DNA of 64,000 bases, from contig BDDD01000058.1 in assembly GCA_001972305.1 (NCBI GenBank), forward strand, positions 761,709 to 825,708. Direction: 5' to 3'. The notes beneath the pieces are model-generated. The model ran no database searches and was not told the DNA's origin. It was given only the letters and a program-made list of their open reading frames with translations. The DNA comes from Cephalotus follicularis. Taxonomy: Eukaryota; Streptophyta; Magnoliopsida; Oxalidales; Cephalotaceae. Made by a program: the position numbers and the translations under genes. Of the stretch, positions 9,457-21,745 are shown piece by piece; position 1 is the stretch's first letter; the number at the start of each line of letters is the position of its first letter.

Positions 9457-12130
9457 TGTAACACCCCCGGACGGCGGGAGTCGTCACAGGGTCATACCAT
9501 ACATAACATTACTTAATAAATCATAAGTTTACTTTATTAGCCAAAAACAGCCAAAAACGTGGCAGTCCTATCAAAACATTAAAACTTAACCATTTAACAT
9601 ATTAAGTAGTTGCGAAAAACTCAAAACATAATTCAGTTCCAATTTAAAAACATATAATAATCCATGTTTCTGACCACTGAACATAACATAAGGATCACTC
9701 TCCTAAGGATCCAACACATAGGGTGGTCATCACTCAGTCACACTTTCCCTCGCTGCTCCTGAAAACCTGCCGCATGGAAACAAAAACGCGGCTGAGCAAA
9801 CCTCAGTACGGATAAGGAAAATAAAACAGTAAACGGTAATTTAAAAACATTAATATTTCAATAATAACGTAACAGAAATCTTTAACAGATAAAACAGTTT
9901 AATCATATTCAAATAACAATTGCATATCTTTCGAAACAATTACGGAACATTTTAAAACATCAAAAATCATAGTTCATAAAACATACTGAGCCATATACAT
10001 ATCACATATCATAAATTTGGCAAGGGAGGCGCTAATTCCACATGCCTACTTGAATTGAATTGTACGGCACTACACAAGTCAATTCTCACATACATATCCG
10101 ATCACACCTCAGACCACATATCTGAATTCACCTCAGATCACATAAACTAGAATCGATTCATACGCCTCTATCATATATAGCGGATTCACAAATCCACCTC
10201 ATGGGATTTGTTCATACACTCAGAGACGTCGTAGTCTAATCACACTGCTATGAGAGTGTCACGTCCCCGTGCCAGGCCCACGACGTGCCTATGGTACGAC
10301 CCATAGGTGGGTACAATACTCAGTATTTATTTCAAAATAATTGATTTATCAAAATCAACTTAAAGTCACTTAACATATGTTTTCTCTTAACATATTCGGA
10401 AACCACTCACAACGGCATCATAACATATCGTATGAATAAAGTCGGAATCAATTAAATATCAAACCAACTTTAAATGCGAAACATGTCAAAGTCATAAAAT
10501 ATTCTCAATTTCATAAACGAAGAAGTTTAACAGAACTGTTCAGTCTGAATGACAGATAACCAAGGAACAGAAAATCCGTACCTTAAGCGCTCACAAAGTA
10601 CTTACGAATAGGCAATTTAAACGGAATCCACTTGAAGCACAACAATCTAAAAGGTCATTCAAAATCATACGTATAAGAGTCTAAAACACATCAGAAGTAT
10701 TAAACAGACTCTTAACAGTGTTTGGAAAATATTCGGATCGATTTGGGGATCAAACGAATCAAAACAGTAGAAAACAGCACATTCCAAGGCAAAACAGTCG
10801 ACTAAAACAGGGCTCCAGTCGACTGGGGAAGCAAGACAGTCGACTATTAAAAAGGTCCAGTCGACTACTCAATTAAAAGTGCAGGCAGTCGACTGTGTTC
10901 ATCCCTCCAGTCGACTACACAACCAAGGCAGTCGATTGCATTCATGTGGCAGTCGGCTACCCAACCATTCCAGCCGACTGTCCACAGAGACAGCCGACTG
11001 TTCTGGGCGTCAGAACAGTTGGAAATCCGACGATTTGCTACTGAAAATGGTTCAAATGGTTTCTACATTAAACTAGAGACATGTGGACATAAACATATGA
11101 TCATATATGACTTGCAGGTGACATAAAAACACGGATTTGACAAGGAAACAACCTGATAGTGATTTAACTTACAAAAGGAAGCAAGAAAACATTTATACAT
11201 GGGTGTCCAGATTCTGTGTTTTATCAAATACGGATGTTATAAACCCAGTTTGTGACATATCTAAGTGCATAAAACGTGTTGACAATATCACTAACACAAT
11301 AACAACATGTTTAAGCAGAAATCAAGACCCAAAGGACATAAAGAGCATATAACTCACTTTTCACAACATTGTAACAAAACCATATCAAAAGGGAAGAATT
11401 AACTGACCTGTAATGATGTTAAGAACACAGAAAACTAGCAGGAGGAACACAAACACACAATCTGCTGTGACAAAACAGAGACCAAAAGAAACCAAGGGGA
11501 AACCAAAATAAAGAGAAGTTTAGCAAACTCAATGAATTTAACTTGAAGAACAACTAAGGATCGAATTTACCTCTTCGAATTTGAAGAACGAATTACACAG
11601 CAGAGGATCACACACCAACAAGGCAGAATCGGCAGTGGCTTGCAAGAAAGATGAGGGCAACATATAAAATGGCAAAGGTACTCTAAGAAAGGAGAAAGAA
11701 GGAGACACAATTTGACAAAAAGGGAAAGAAATGAGGATTTTCTGGAATTTGAAATAAGAAAAGGAGAGGCTTGGCATGTGAAATAGATGGTGGGGAGAAA
11801 GATTTACGGGAAAGAAGGAGGAAAGTAGGAGAAAATTATAAAATAGGAAAAAGGAAAAAAAAGAATCATTAATAAAAGGAATTAAGAAATTTTAAAATAA
11901 AAGAATGATAATTTGTTTTTAATAAAATTATTTTGGATTATAATAAAATAAATAAAACCCAAACCCAACATAGCATAACATACCCAAAATTTTCGAACTG
12001 GTATCAGTCAGCACAATTCACATAAACCCAAATCATAGGGCAACCGGACTTTTAAAATTAAACAAAATTAAAAGCCCGAAAACACATATAAAATCCGTAA
12101 AATATATTTACGAACGAGCAGGGTATTACA
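9457..12130 (-). mobile_element. Solo LTR N (gypsy B family), inserted in gypsy B gag
   Basis: It begins TGTAACACCCCC and ends GGGTATTACA, with no coding region. Flanks are TGGCA (9452-9456) and TGGCT (12131-12135), a 5-bp duplication with one mismatch. It is 2674 bp and similar over its length to B's own 5' LTR, including the block with CTGCCGCATGGAAAC near 9770 and 13350. Orientation is inferred from B. It is the product of LTR-LTR recombination. Chance ORFs inside are not genes. Confidence 0.85.
10795..11000. repeat. GTCGAC palindrome array (CAGTCGACTG form), solo LTR N
   Basis: Ten units start at 10795, 10816, 10837, 10858, 10886, 10908, 10929, 10950, 10971 and 10991. Spacings are 21, 21, 21, 28, 22, 21, 21, 21 and 20. 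The core is CAGTCGACT with CAGTCGGCT or CAGCCGACT variants. Confidence 0.9.
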
Positions 12131-13010
12131 TGGCTACTTCGGAAACATCAGCAAATCTAGCATTGATCAACTTACCCCGGAGTTGATAGTGCAGTTTCCA
12201 CTTCAATTTCACAGCTTGCTCTAGTGCTGTCCCCGCCAAGGACCCAGAAAAACCAGCAAGTCTAGTGAAATGGGTCAAGAACTTTGTAACTGATTCTCCA
12301 TCTTTCTGTCATGTGTTAATAAACTCCCTTGCATAGGCCTCCTTATCAGCAGTGGGAAACTACTACTGATAGAAGACTTCACAAAACTCCGACCAGGTCA
12401 AAGCATCAATGTAATCTCCACCCTTAGCCAATCCCAAAGTCGTCCACAACTTCTAAGCATCACCTTCAAGCTTGTAAGCAGCCAACCTGACCTTCTGCTC
12501 GTTACCACATCCCAACACATCAAAGATCTTATCCATATGCGCAATCCAATGCTCAGCTTCCACAGGAGTCACGGCTAAACTGAAGGACTGTGGCCTCTAT
12601 TTTTGGAACCGCTCAAGCCAGATATAAACAGGAATGTTAGTCATGTCCCAAGTTTCCCCACCAAACTAAACATCAGTGGCGCATCATCTTCAGTAACTTG
12701 CTCCCTACGGCCTTGTCCCATATTATGTTGATCCATCACACGGCGTAGCTCCCGAGCAACTACATGTCATACCAACTCTTCCATAGAAGGCTTATTCCTG
12801 ACTTCTCGAGCCTCAGCTGGGGCAGTTCTCTGAAAAGTGTTCCTTGTACGAACCATCTACGAAAAGATATCGAAACATAAAATATCGAAAGCAAACAAAA
12901 ACCAAAACATAAGACATATCGAAAAGACCATATCGAAATAGCCTAACCCATAGTCTACCCAATCTCACAGGTCAAACCTAGTTAGCTCTTCTAAGGAAAC
13001 AAAACCTATG

Positions 13011-13021
13011 CTCTGATACCA
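13011..13021 (-). other. Primer-binding site of gypsy B (initiator tRNA-Met type)
   Basis: The minus strand reads TGGTATCAGAG, complementary to the 3' end of plant initiator tRNA-Met, five bases from the LTR edge at 13027. Confidence 0.8.
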
Positions 13022-14472
13022 TATTCTATAACACCCCCAAACGGTGGGAGCCATTACAGGTCATAACTTAACAAAACATAACTTAACTGAACATAAGAAT
13101 ATATTTATTAGCAAAATCCGTGCGGTCATAACATAACAATATCTGATAGCATAACCAAAAACTTAACATAATTTAAAAACTTAAACATGTTCTAAAGGTC
13201 AAATACTGAAAACAAAAACCATTAAGTAACTCATTGTTCATGGACTACTTCTAACAGAAATCATAGTAGGATCATAATCCTAGAGGATCCTTGACATATA
13301 GTGAACATCTCTCCATCACACATTGCACCGGTGCTCCTGATAACCTGCCGCATGGAAACAAAAACGTGCCTGAGCAAACCTCAGTACGAATAAAGAATAT
13401 AAAACAGTAAACAATAATTTAAAAGCAGTAAGATTTCAAAAGTTATCTCAAAAAAAATCTTAAGCAGTAAATCAGTTTAAACATTCTTTGAAGTCAAATC
13501 CATAACTTCCGAAACATACACGAAAACATAAATTCCATACTGAGTCACACAACATATCATGTATCAAAACATATAGATGGCAAGGGAGGCGCTAATTCAA
13601 AATGCCCAGTAGAATTGAAGTGTACGGCACTACACAAGTCAATTCTCATATCATATCATATCACACATTGCATATCTCCACACGGATGCCATATACTAGA
13701 ATCGACTCATACGCCTCTATCATACATAACGGATCCATAAATCCACCTAATGGGATTTATTCATTACATAGAGAGACGTCGTAGACTAATCACACTACTA
13801 CAGAAGTGTCATGTCCATGTGTCAGGCCTACGACATGCCTATGGTACGCCCCATAGATGGGTACAAATACTCAGTATTTTATCATTTCAAACACATTGAT
13901 TTATCATAACCAATTTAAATTCCATGCAAACGTGCCTTTTTCGAAATCAAAAATCGTTAACAAAAAATATCATAACATACATTTCATAATCGGAACATCA
14001 ACTCATTTATTTCCACTATAAAGAGATGATCATAACATTGTTCATAACATATCATAGCATAAGTATAAAGTCAGGAACATTCAATTCGCAAGATGTCAAA
14101 ACTGAGTTTATTTTCAAAATCATATCAAAATCATTAAACATAACAAAGCTCATAAAACCGAAGGAACATATCATAAAAGCAAAGCTGAATTTACTCGATA
14201 AAATCGAAGAGAGTATCAAAGAACGAAGTATTTATACCTTGTGCGATCACAGAAAATAACTTACGAAAAGACTGATATATATAACTGCCCTTCATCGCAC
14301 AACAATCTTAAAGACACAAAATCAATCATATAAGCGTCTGAAAATCATCGAGGGCATAAAACAGAATTATTACAGTGGTTAGGACAGACCCCGATTAATC
14401 AGAAATGCAAACGGACCAAGAAAATTGAAAACAATAATTTTCTAGACAAACCAACTGACTGTTACAGAGCTC

Positions 14473-14504
14473 CAGTCGACTGTTGGAAGCTTGGCAGTCG
14501 ACTA
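14473..14504. repeat. GTCGAC palindrome array, first part, gypsy B LTR
   Basis: CAGTCGACTG-type units start at 14473 and 14495, 22 bp apart. Element D landed 8 bp after the second unit and split the array; it resumes at 23942. Confidence 0.8.
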
Positions 14505-14512
14505 TCCAACAG

Positions 14513-17248
14513 TGTCAGGACCCGTTCCCGCTCTAAATATGGGACACGTGTCCTGCCAGGGATGGCACTCCTTCCCTATAACCCTCTCAAACTAAAACTG
14601 CCCGAGGACCTGTCTTAAAACTCCCCAGGAACCAATCGGGCAAAAAGCCCGAGGAGAAACACTGGGTTGGGCGCGAAGCTAATGGGGCAACCGGGCAGGG
14701 GATCCAACTCCTCTTCTGCTTGTGACCCCAACGCTACATAACCAAAACTCAAAAACACGCCACAAAAGTTATGCTGGAGGAGAACACCCACATGCTCCTC
14801 ACAAGATCACTTAACTTATCGCGCAAAAGCCTGGGGAGAGCACACACGTGCAACTTACGAGCTCACTTAACAACCTATGGACAAACATGCCCGGGGAGAG
14901 GGCCACGTGCACCACACCTGCTCACTTAAACTCCCCAGCGGACACGCCTTGTCCCCCGGCACCCCTGCTTAAGATAACTAACGCCCAGGGAGAATCCCAC
15001 GCACGCCTCACGTGATCACTTAAACTCCACACTCGAGACCACGCATACATATCTTGTCCCCCGGCGTACAACCTTCTCTGCATATCCCTAAGGATCACAT
15101 AACAAACAGACATCAAGCGCACCGTTTAACTTAAAACATAAAACACTTAACATAACTCATCACGGGCCTTACTCTAACACGGCACCCCTGGCCACCCTCT
15201 CCAGGGACACCTTCCCTGATCCCTTGTCAAGCCCAACATCATCATCACACTGGGGACACCCTGCCTCTCTTGGGTAAAGCTCTTTAAACAAAACCCATCC
15301 TCCCAAGAATAAACATAACACCCCTGATGGGCTATCCCCCCCGCCAGAAACCCAAGGGCTCCCCAGCACCCGAGACATACTTGAAAACTAAAAACTCATA
15401 ACATGAAAAGTCCATGAAAACACATGATAAACACATCTACAAACTTAAAACATCCATAACTTATCCTGAAAGTGTAAAACCATTGCATATTTTGTTCCCT
15501 GGCATAGCATACACTGCCTTCCCTGGTAGGGAAAAAAACAACATATCCTTACACAAAGAAAAGCTCTCAGCTGCTCTACTACAAAAGAAGGGTAAAGGGA
15601 CCTAAAGAATGCCCAATGCTATGCAAAGTTAACGCCCGAGCTGACGTTCCAACGTACTGAGCTCAAAAACTACCTTGCTTAGCTATCTACTGTTGGGCTG
15701 GAGGGTCTCCTCCTGCTGGCTGCTCTGCAAAACAAGCTGTGAGGGGATTAGTCCAACTGACTAAGTGATTGTGAACAAATCATCCTCTGTTGCATTCATA
15801 AGAGGGGAATGCGCTGAAGAAATCTTACCATGAGCATGAATAACTATCCCAACTGAGGAAAAGATTGTAAACAAAGCATATCTCATGGCATACAATAAGG
15901 GAAAGCTCAAAGTACTTGAAAAACTTACTCTTTTCTCTGCTTAGCTGATTCTAGAATATTCATGAAAGCTAAAATAAACATAAGAATACAACTGATCAAA
16001 AGAAATTGATCTGAAAAAGAACTGGGGTCCTTCCCGGTTAAACACCCGAGGAGAACAACTAAGCTAAAACTGGATTTCTTTGCTATGCTTGCTTTACTGT
16101 TTACATAATATAGTTGCCAACTTATAGTGGCGTTGAACTGAGCTGATCTAGGCCAAAGCCTGCTTGGCAGTATCTGCCGAGAACCCATGGTTCTCCTCTG
16201 TGCTTGCTACTCTTTGCTTTACTTACTTATCTGAGCTAATGGCATGACTGCCGAGGACAAAGTCCTCCTTTAGAAAACCTACTGAAAGACTCTATATACT
16301 ACTATATCTGATAACTTAGCTCTACTGTACTCGAACCCTACACATTGTCCTAGGAACAATGCAAGGAGATCCAGGTATGGAACCCGGGGACAGACTCACT
16401 TAACTTCTCATCCTGTGATGATAGGCTTAGGAGGAAGGAGTTTGTACATATGTGCTTGGCTGCGCTCAACCCTGAACACTGTCCTAGCCACAGCGTAAGG
16501 AGATCCAGGTATGGAACTCGGGGGCAGACTCGCTCAACAACCCATCATAGACAATAGGTATGATGAGGAGGGGGGTGAACACGTACACGTTATCTCATCC
16601 GTAGATGTACGATATAAGGATGCTTAACATCTTTCTTTGCTCTAGGAAACACTCAACTCTAAAGGAATGGCTAACATAAGACGTTAGGGAAAACAATTTC
16701 CCATCTAAGCTCACTTACTTACAACTGAATCTGAGGAGAAGGAATCTCAAGAAAATAAGATGAACAATAAAATGCTTTAAAAGAAAGGATGTCCCACTCA
16801 CAGTTCTTGCTACTTCCTTGGACGTTAACATCCCTTCTTCTCTGCTACTCTATTCCTCTTGCTTGTCTGCTTCTTCCACTGTTGCGCTCAGAAAGCTTCA
16901 GCTACTACTGGTCTAGGCACAAGAACGAGAAGAAGAAGAAGAAGAAGAAAACTAGACTCTCTCTCTCTAAAACTCTCTAACTTGCAGAAGCTAGAAGAAA
17001 GGAAAGACCACATCTTAAGATAACTCCACACTACTCCCAACTTAATCCGTCATTTGTCTTGGAAGTTCGAATCTTCCTCAAGAAGCTTTGCACTTATATC
17101 CTCCAACTTCCACAAAACTCACGTAAACCTTGGCTTAACATATCCTTCTCCTATCCATTATTACACATAAGCCAAAAACTCAAAAGAAAGCATATTTATC
17201 AACATAAAAATAACTCTTAAAGCTCCAAAAAAGGTATGGGGTATTACA
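14513..17248 (-). repeat. 3' LTR of element D (left)
   Basis: A 2736-bp LTR aligned throughout to the right copy. It contains a degenerate G-box-bearing repeat near its start, a GAA-rich and short CT run near 16930-16968, and no GTCGAC array. Short ORFs in it are not supported as genes. Confidence 0.85.
14765..15030. repeat. Degenerate ~60-bp repeat with CACGTG boxes, left LTR of D
   Basis: About four units follow the pattern GGGGAGA, then CACGTGC, then CTCACTTAA. CACGTG occurs at 14845, 14904 and 15009; the first unit has CACATG instead. CACGTG is the plant G-box core, so an LTR enhancer role is possible but inferred. Confidence 0.6.
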
Positions 17249-17264
17249 ATCTCCCCACCTTAAG
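17249..17264 (-). other. Polypurine tract of element D
   Basis: The minus strand reads AAGGTGGGGAGAT directly before the LTR start TGTAATACC. Confidence 0.7.
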
Positions 17265-17559
17265 AAATTTTGTCCTCAAAATTCCTCAAGTTTAACCGTA
17301 GGGAAAACCATTCTATCATCTAGGGATTCTCTGCCACCACGCTCAACTAACATATACTATAACTTAACTTATCCTCCTAAAGGAGGAACATGGAACATAA
17401 GTTCTAACCTGGTGGCATGTCTAGTGCTATCATATATGCCCCTCTCAGAAGGGAATAAACCCTTGTTGTAGCTCTTGGTCTGCTTGAAGGTCTGCCACCA
17501 CTAGCTCTGGCGGTGCTTCTCTGAGGTCTTGAAAAACTTGTTCTCAGTGCTGTCAACTG

Positions 17560-18230
17560 CTAGCTTGTTCTAGTTGCTCCGCTGCTTGGAGTCTGCTTCA
17601 CTGCTGGTGCTGCCAGGGGAGTCATCGATTTGCTAAGAGATTGTTGAGGACAATCTCTCTTTTTGTGCCCAACCTCACCAAATCTATAACATCCAGAACT
17701 TCCTTGCTTACATTCCCCCGCATGGGACTTACCACATACTTGGCACTGAGGCGTCCTGTTACTCTCATAGGAACTCACCTGTACGTCGCTAGCAACTGGG
17801 GTAGTTCGTGTCCGCTGAGATGCTCCACCTCTGGTGTTGCCTGAGGACCGAGGTCCCCACTGCTTCTGAACTTTCGAGGGGTTCCCTGCTTGCTCTGCTT
17901 GAGACGAAGATCTCTTCCGCCCTTGCTCTTGACGCACCCTCTGGTCTGCTAAACCTATAGTCTGAGCCCACATCGTTGTTGCTTGCATCATCTCCGCAGG
18001 TCCACTGGCAGTTACTGGTGGAGGCATACGCGCTGCTGATTGCGATACTGGGATATGCTCCTCTGGCACTTGTCGAGCTCTCTGTCCTTCTGATCTCACA
18101 TTCGCTTGCTCCTCTGGTGCTTCTATAGGAACCTCTTGCTCCACTGTCTGGCGAGGAATCGCTCTGCCTCTGCTGCGACCTCTGCCACAAACCGTGCTAC
18201 GAGTCCGAGGTGGCTTCGTCTTCTACAACA
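17560..18230 (-). pseudogene. gag: Element D gag remnant with zinc knuckles
   Basis: An open frame runs from 18144 to 17560, and the homologous frame may extend up to about 18230 (PPRTRSTVCGRGRSRGR). It is rich in Gln, Glu, Arg and Ser. Two knuckle motifs lie near 17740-17670: CQVCGKSHAGEC, and CYRFGEVGHKKRDC, where the second Cys is Phe. The central capsid-like gag domain seems to be missing: a low-complexity N-terminal segment runs straight into a linker normally found just before the knuckles. No protease follows. It is part of a nucleocapsid protein and probably cannot assemble by itself. Confidence 0.7.
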
Positions 18231-18340
18231 ACTTACTAACGTAACACGAAAATGTCGCAACTATATGCAGTGCATGAATGCAACCCATAAAGATACCCCA
18301 CTAACTAACATAGGAAGCACAAGGAAAACACAAACCTTCT

Positions 18341-18351
18341 CTCTGATACCA
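18341..18351 (-). other. Primer-binding site of element D (initiator tRNA-Met type)
   Basis: The minus strand reads TGGTATCAGAG, three bases from the right LTR at 18355. Confidence 0.8.
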
Positions 18352-18615
18352 CGTCGTCAGGACCCATTCCCGCTCTAACTATGGGACACGTGTCCTACCG
18401 GGGATGGCACTCCTTGCCAACAACCCTCTCAAACTAAAACTACCTGAGGAGCTGTGTTAAAACTCCCCAGGAAGCTATCGGGCAAAAACCCCGAGGAGAA
18501 AGATTGGGCTGGGCGCGCAGCTAACGGGGCAACTGGGCATGGCATCCAACTCCTCTCCCGCTTGTGACCCTAGCGCTACATAACCAAAGCTCCAAAACGG
18601 GCCGCATCACATATG

Positions 18616-18890
18616 CCCGAGGAGAACACCCACGTGCTCCTCACAAGATCAGTTAACTTATCGCGCAAAAGCCTGGGGAGAGCACACACGTGCAACTCAC
18701 GATCTCACTTAACAACCTGTGGACAAACATGCCCGGGGAGAGGGCCACGTGCACCACACCTGCTCACTTAAACTCCCCTGGGGACACGCCTTGTCCCCTG
18801 CCACCCCTGCTTAACCACACTAACAACTAAACACACAGCATAACTAACGCCCGGGGAGAAACCCAAGCAAGCCTCACGTGATCATTTAAA
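18616..18890. repeat. Degenerate ~60-bp repeat with CACGTG boxes, right LTR of D
   Basis: This is the counterpart of the left array, with CACGTG at 18631, 18687, 18746 and 18875. All four units keep the box here, so the left copy lost one after insertion. Confidence 0.6.
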
Positions 18891-20463
18891 CACCACATTC
18901 GAGACCATGCATACATATCTTGTCCCCCGGCGTACAACCTTCTCTGCACGTCCCTAAGGATCACATAACAAAGAGAAATCAAGCGCACCATTTAACACAA
19001 AACATAAAACACTTAACATAACTCAATCATGGAACTTACTCTAACATGGCACCCCTGGCCACTCTGTTCAGGGACACCTTCCCTGATCCCTTGTCAAGCC
19101 CAACATCATCATCACCCTAGGGACACCCTGCCTCCCAAGCATAAACTGTCACGCCCCCGTTTTCACGACAAGACAACACATAAAGTGGTAAGGCAATCAA
19201 CACAAGATAATTCAGCTCATGCGATAAAACGAAAAAATAAAAACCTTCAGTAGCGGAAGCAATAACTTAAACAAGCTGAATTTAAACACGCATCACGCAT
19301 CCCATACTACGTGATGCCCAACAAGTTTATACAAATCCCTGCATAATTGTCGATCGCCCAAACGTAGCGTGATAATAATACAGTACGTGATAATAAAATA
19401 TCCTTTGTTACAAAAATCAGAATAACATAATCAATGTTCAATAACCCAAATACATAAATAAGAGAGAGATAACAAAGTCTTCTCTTTAAGTCTCCATGCA
19501 TGCTCCATATCATATCCACTCTGTCAATCGGTTACAATAGGGGTTAGCCTTTGTCCTCACTCGGCTAAGTGAATAAACCCATAAATACAGTTCGAGTCAT
19601 ATGATAATAAGTATCATGAATGAATGCATTATGATGAGCCATGACATGTAATTTTCACAGTAAGTATTCCTCTGTATGTACATATAAAAATATGTGCATG
19701 ATCACAGTACAAGTATAACTCATAAGTTATATCAACCCAAGCAGTAAATATGTCCCCAAAAAGGAACCAGACAAACCAATCGTCATGACCGTCGCCACCT
19801 ACTGGCCCCAACGTCATGCACTCTTACTCCATCCCCGTTTGCGAACGGTTTTGGAGCAAGTCCTCCATAAGTTGTTTAGCACGGCGGCTAAACCAATAGC
19901 AAGTTACTAGCACAGTGGCTAAGTAATCAACAAGTTATTAGCACGGCGGCTAATAATGAACAGGCACAAGCATTGCACAGTACAAGTCAAGCAATAACGT
20001 ATAATTACTTGATCAATATATATTTGTTTAAAAATATATTATTACGTTCACAAGTTGTAATAAGTTATAAAACTTAGAACAATACATTTCTCGTCCTTGG
20101 AAATACCTCCCCAATCATTTTGAAAAAATATATATATTCATATGTTGACAAATATACATTTTCGCACAATACATTTGGTTTCATAATCAACCCTTTAAAA
20201 CATTTCTCCGTCATTGGAAATACTTCCCCAATCATTTCGTAAATATATAATTCATATATTGACAAATATACATTTTCGTACAAAATGATTATTATAATCA
20301 TACAGGCTTTTCAAAATGGTTAACACTTTTAGAAAGCAACCATAATGCAAATCACAGTTAAAATGCAACATATGCTCAGAATGCGTCTAGGTTTGTTCCT
20401 AGAGTCGTTTCGGGTCTAGCGGGCACTATTCGGGTGAAATTCTACAGATCAGGAGAAAAGGCG

Positions 20464-20838
20464 TCGATGTCTATCCTTAAGGCGTTGACGTCTTTATAAT
20501 AAGGCGTCGATCCCATGTACAAATATTCCCAGGCATTTTTGAACCAAAGAAGTCGATGTCTTTACAAAGACGTCGATGTCTTTATGATAGCAGAGAGTAT
20601 CAGTTCGCGAGTCTTGAACTCTGGAGGGTAGAATCCGGCCTTTTAATCCTTCATGTGAACGAATCTCACTCTCTCAACGTGTAAGGCATGCTACTGGTTA
20701 ACAGGATTATAACCAGAACATCATTTCGAAACAAAACAGGTGATTCCAAGTGGCTAAATGGCCATCTGAAATGAACATTACAGTTCTATGATTTCCCAGA
20801 AAAGGCGTCGATGTCTTCAAAATGACGTCGATGTCTTT
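20464..20838. repeat. GTCGAC palindrome cluster (ACGTCGACGTCTTT form), solo LTR E, cluster 1
   Basis: TCGA cores lie at 20464, 20485 (TTGA variant), 20507, 20553, 20573, 20808 and 20828. Spacings within groups are 20-22 bp. The units read GCGTCGATGTCTTT or ACGTCGATGTCTTT. Confidence 0.85.
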
Positions 20839-21596
20839 CCAACCCAGAACGTCTTCTCCACAGTTTTAACTCACCAAGCCATTTTCACGTCCATCCCTTA
20901 CACAACCAATTCACATATTCATGAGATCGTACATGCATGGTTAACTTCGTATATCACAGTAAGACCACAACAAGTCCAGAATCACAATTCAACCATTAAC
21001 ATGCTATTCATCATGTTATTCATTAACTTAAAACCCAAAATGCATGTATAAATCTATCACTTTCCCCTACCTTATTGTTCCAAGTTAGGAACTGGAAAGT
21101 CCACCTCTTTGAGTCCCCAAATTCTGGCCACCAGGAGCTCCAAGATCCTCTCAGTAACTGCTACTCACGGGCTCCAATCTCCAGCTTAATCCAAGCTCAA
21201 CAATGGTGGCTCTCACACTCACTGTTTTCTTTCCTTTCTTTCCTTTAGTGTTTTAAAATGAGAGAGAGAAGTAGGGAGGGTTGTCCTTATGCATGTGGCT
21301 TCCCCCCAACATCCTTCTCCTTACATTTAATGGGCATTCTCGTGCTCTCTCCATCTTTCCAGATTCTGCACTTTTCTTTTGATTTCTTTCCTTCTTTCTT
21401 TTGTAGGTTGCATGTGAGGATGGTATATTCCTTTGCATGTTCCATGTGAGGGGCTCGTTTTGAGCATTCCTGGAAACACACCAGCATGATCAACACGTCA
21501 CAATGCACTTGTAAAGGCATCTAGTAAAGCCCCCAAAGATCCCATTGCATGTTACTCTGTTAGTGAAAAACGTGACGGACGTTCTTTACAAAGGTG

Positions 21597-21745
21597 TCGA
21601 CGTCTTTCCTTAGACGTCGATGTCTTTTTCCTTTTGTAAGAAGGTGTCGATGCCTTCTCTCAATGTCGACATGCATGCCCATGCATTCACGTGTACCTCG
21701 GTTCCCATAGGCGTCGACGTCTTTCCAAAGACGTCGATGTCTTTA
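21597..21745. repeat. GTCGAC palindrome cluster (ACGTCGACGTCTTT form), solo LTR E, cluster 2
   Basis: TCGA cores lie at 21597, 21617, 21647, 21665, 21713 and 21733. Pairs are about 20 bp apart. Confidence 0.85.

Larger units (their letters stand above)
9081..12856 (-). pseudogene. gag: Gypsy B gag, split by solo LTR N
   Basis: The N-terminal part starts with an ATG at 12856 (MVRTRNTFQRTA) and reads down to 12131 with several stops and frame changes, including recognisable AREFINTWQKDGESVTKF and KLKWKLHYQLRGK segments. It continues at 9456 down after the inserted LTR (EVA joined to NAAKNIEMERL). Near 9230-9135 are two knuckle-like motifs: CDTCGRQHPVGIC, and CFVCGQKGNFVKDS, whose His and last Cys are lost. 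It is too decayed to give a protein. Confidence 0.75.

Noticed and set aside
9457-12130. Host intergenic DNA or a MITE/Helitron
   Set aside because: TG...CA ends, a 5-bp target duplication and similarity to gypsy B's LTR identify a solo LTR.
13011-13021. tRNA-Met gene fragment (also at 18341, 39490, 52837)
   Set aside because: Only the 11-base complement of a tRNA end is present, beside an LTR; these are primer-binding sites.
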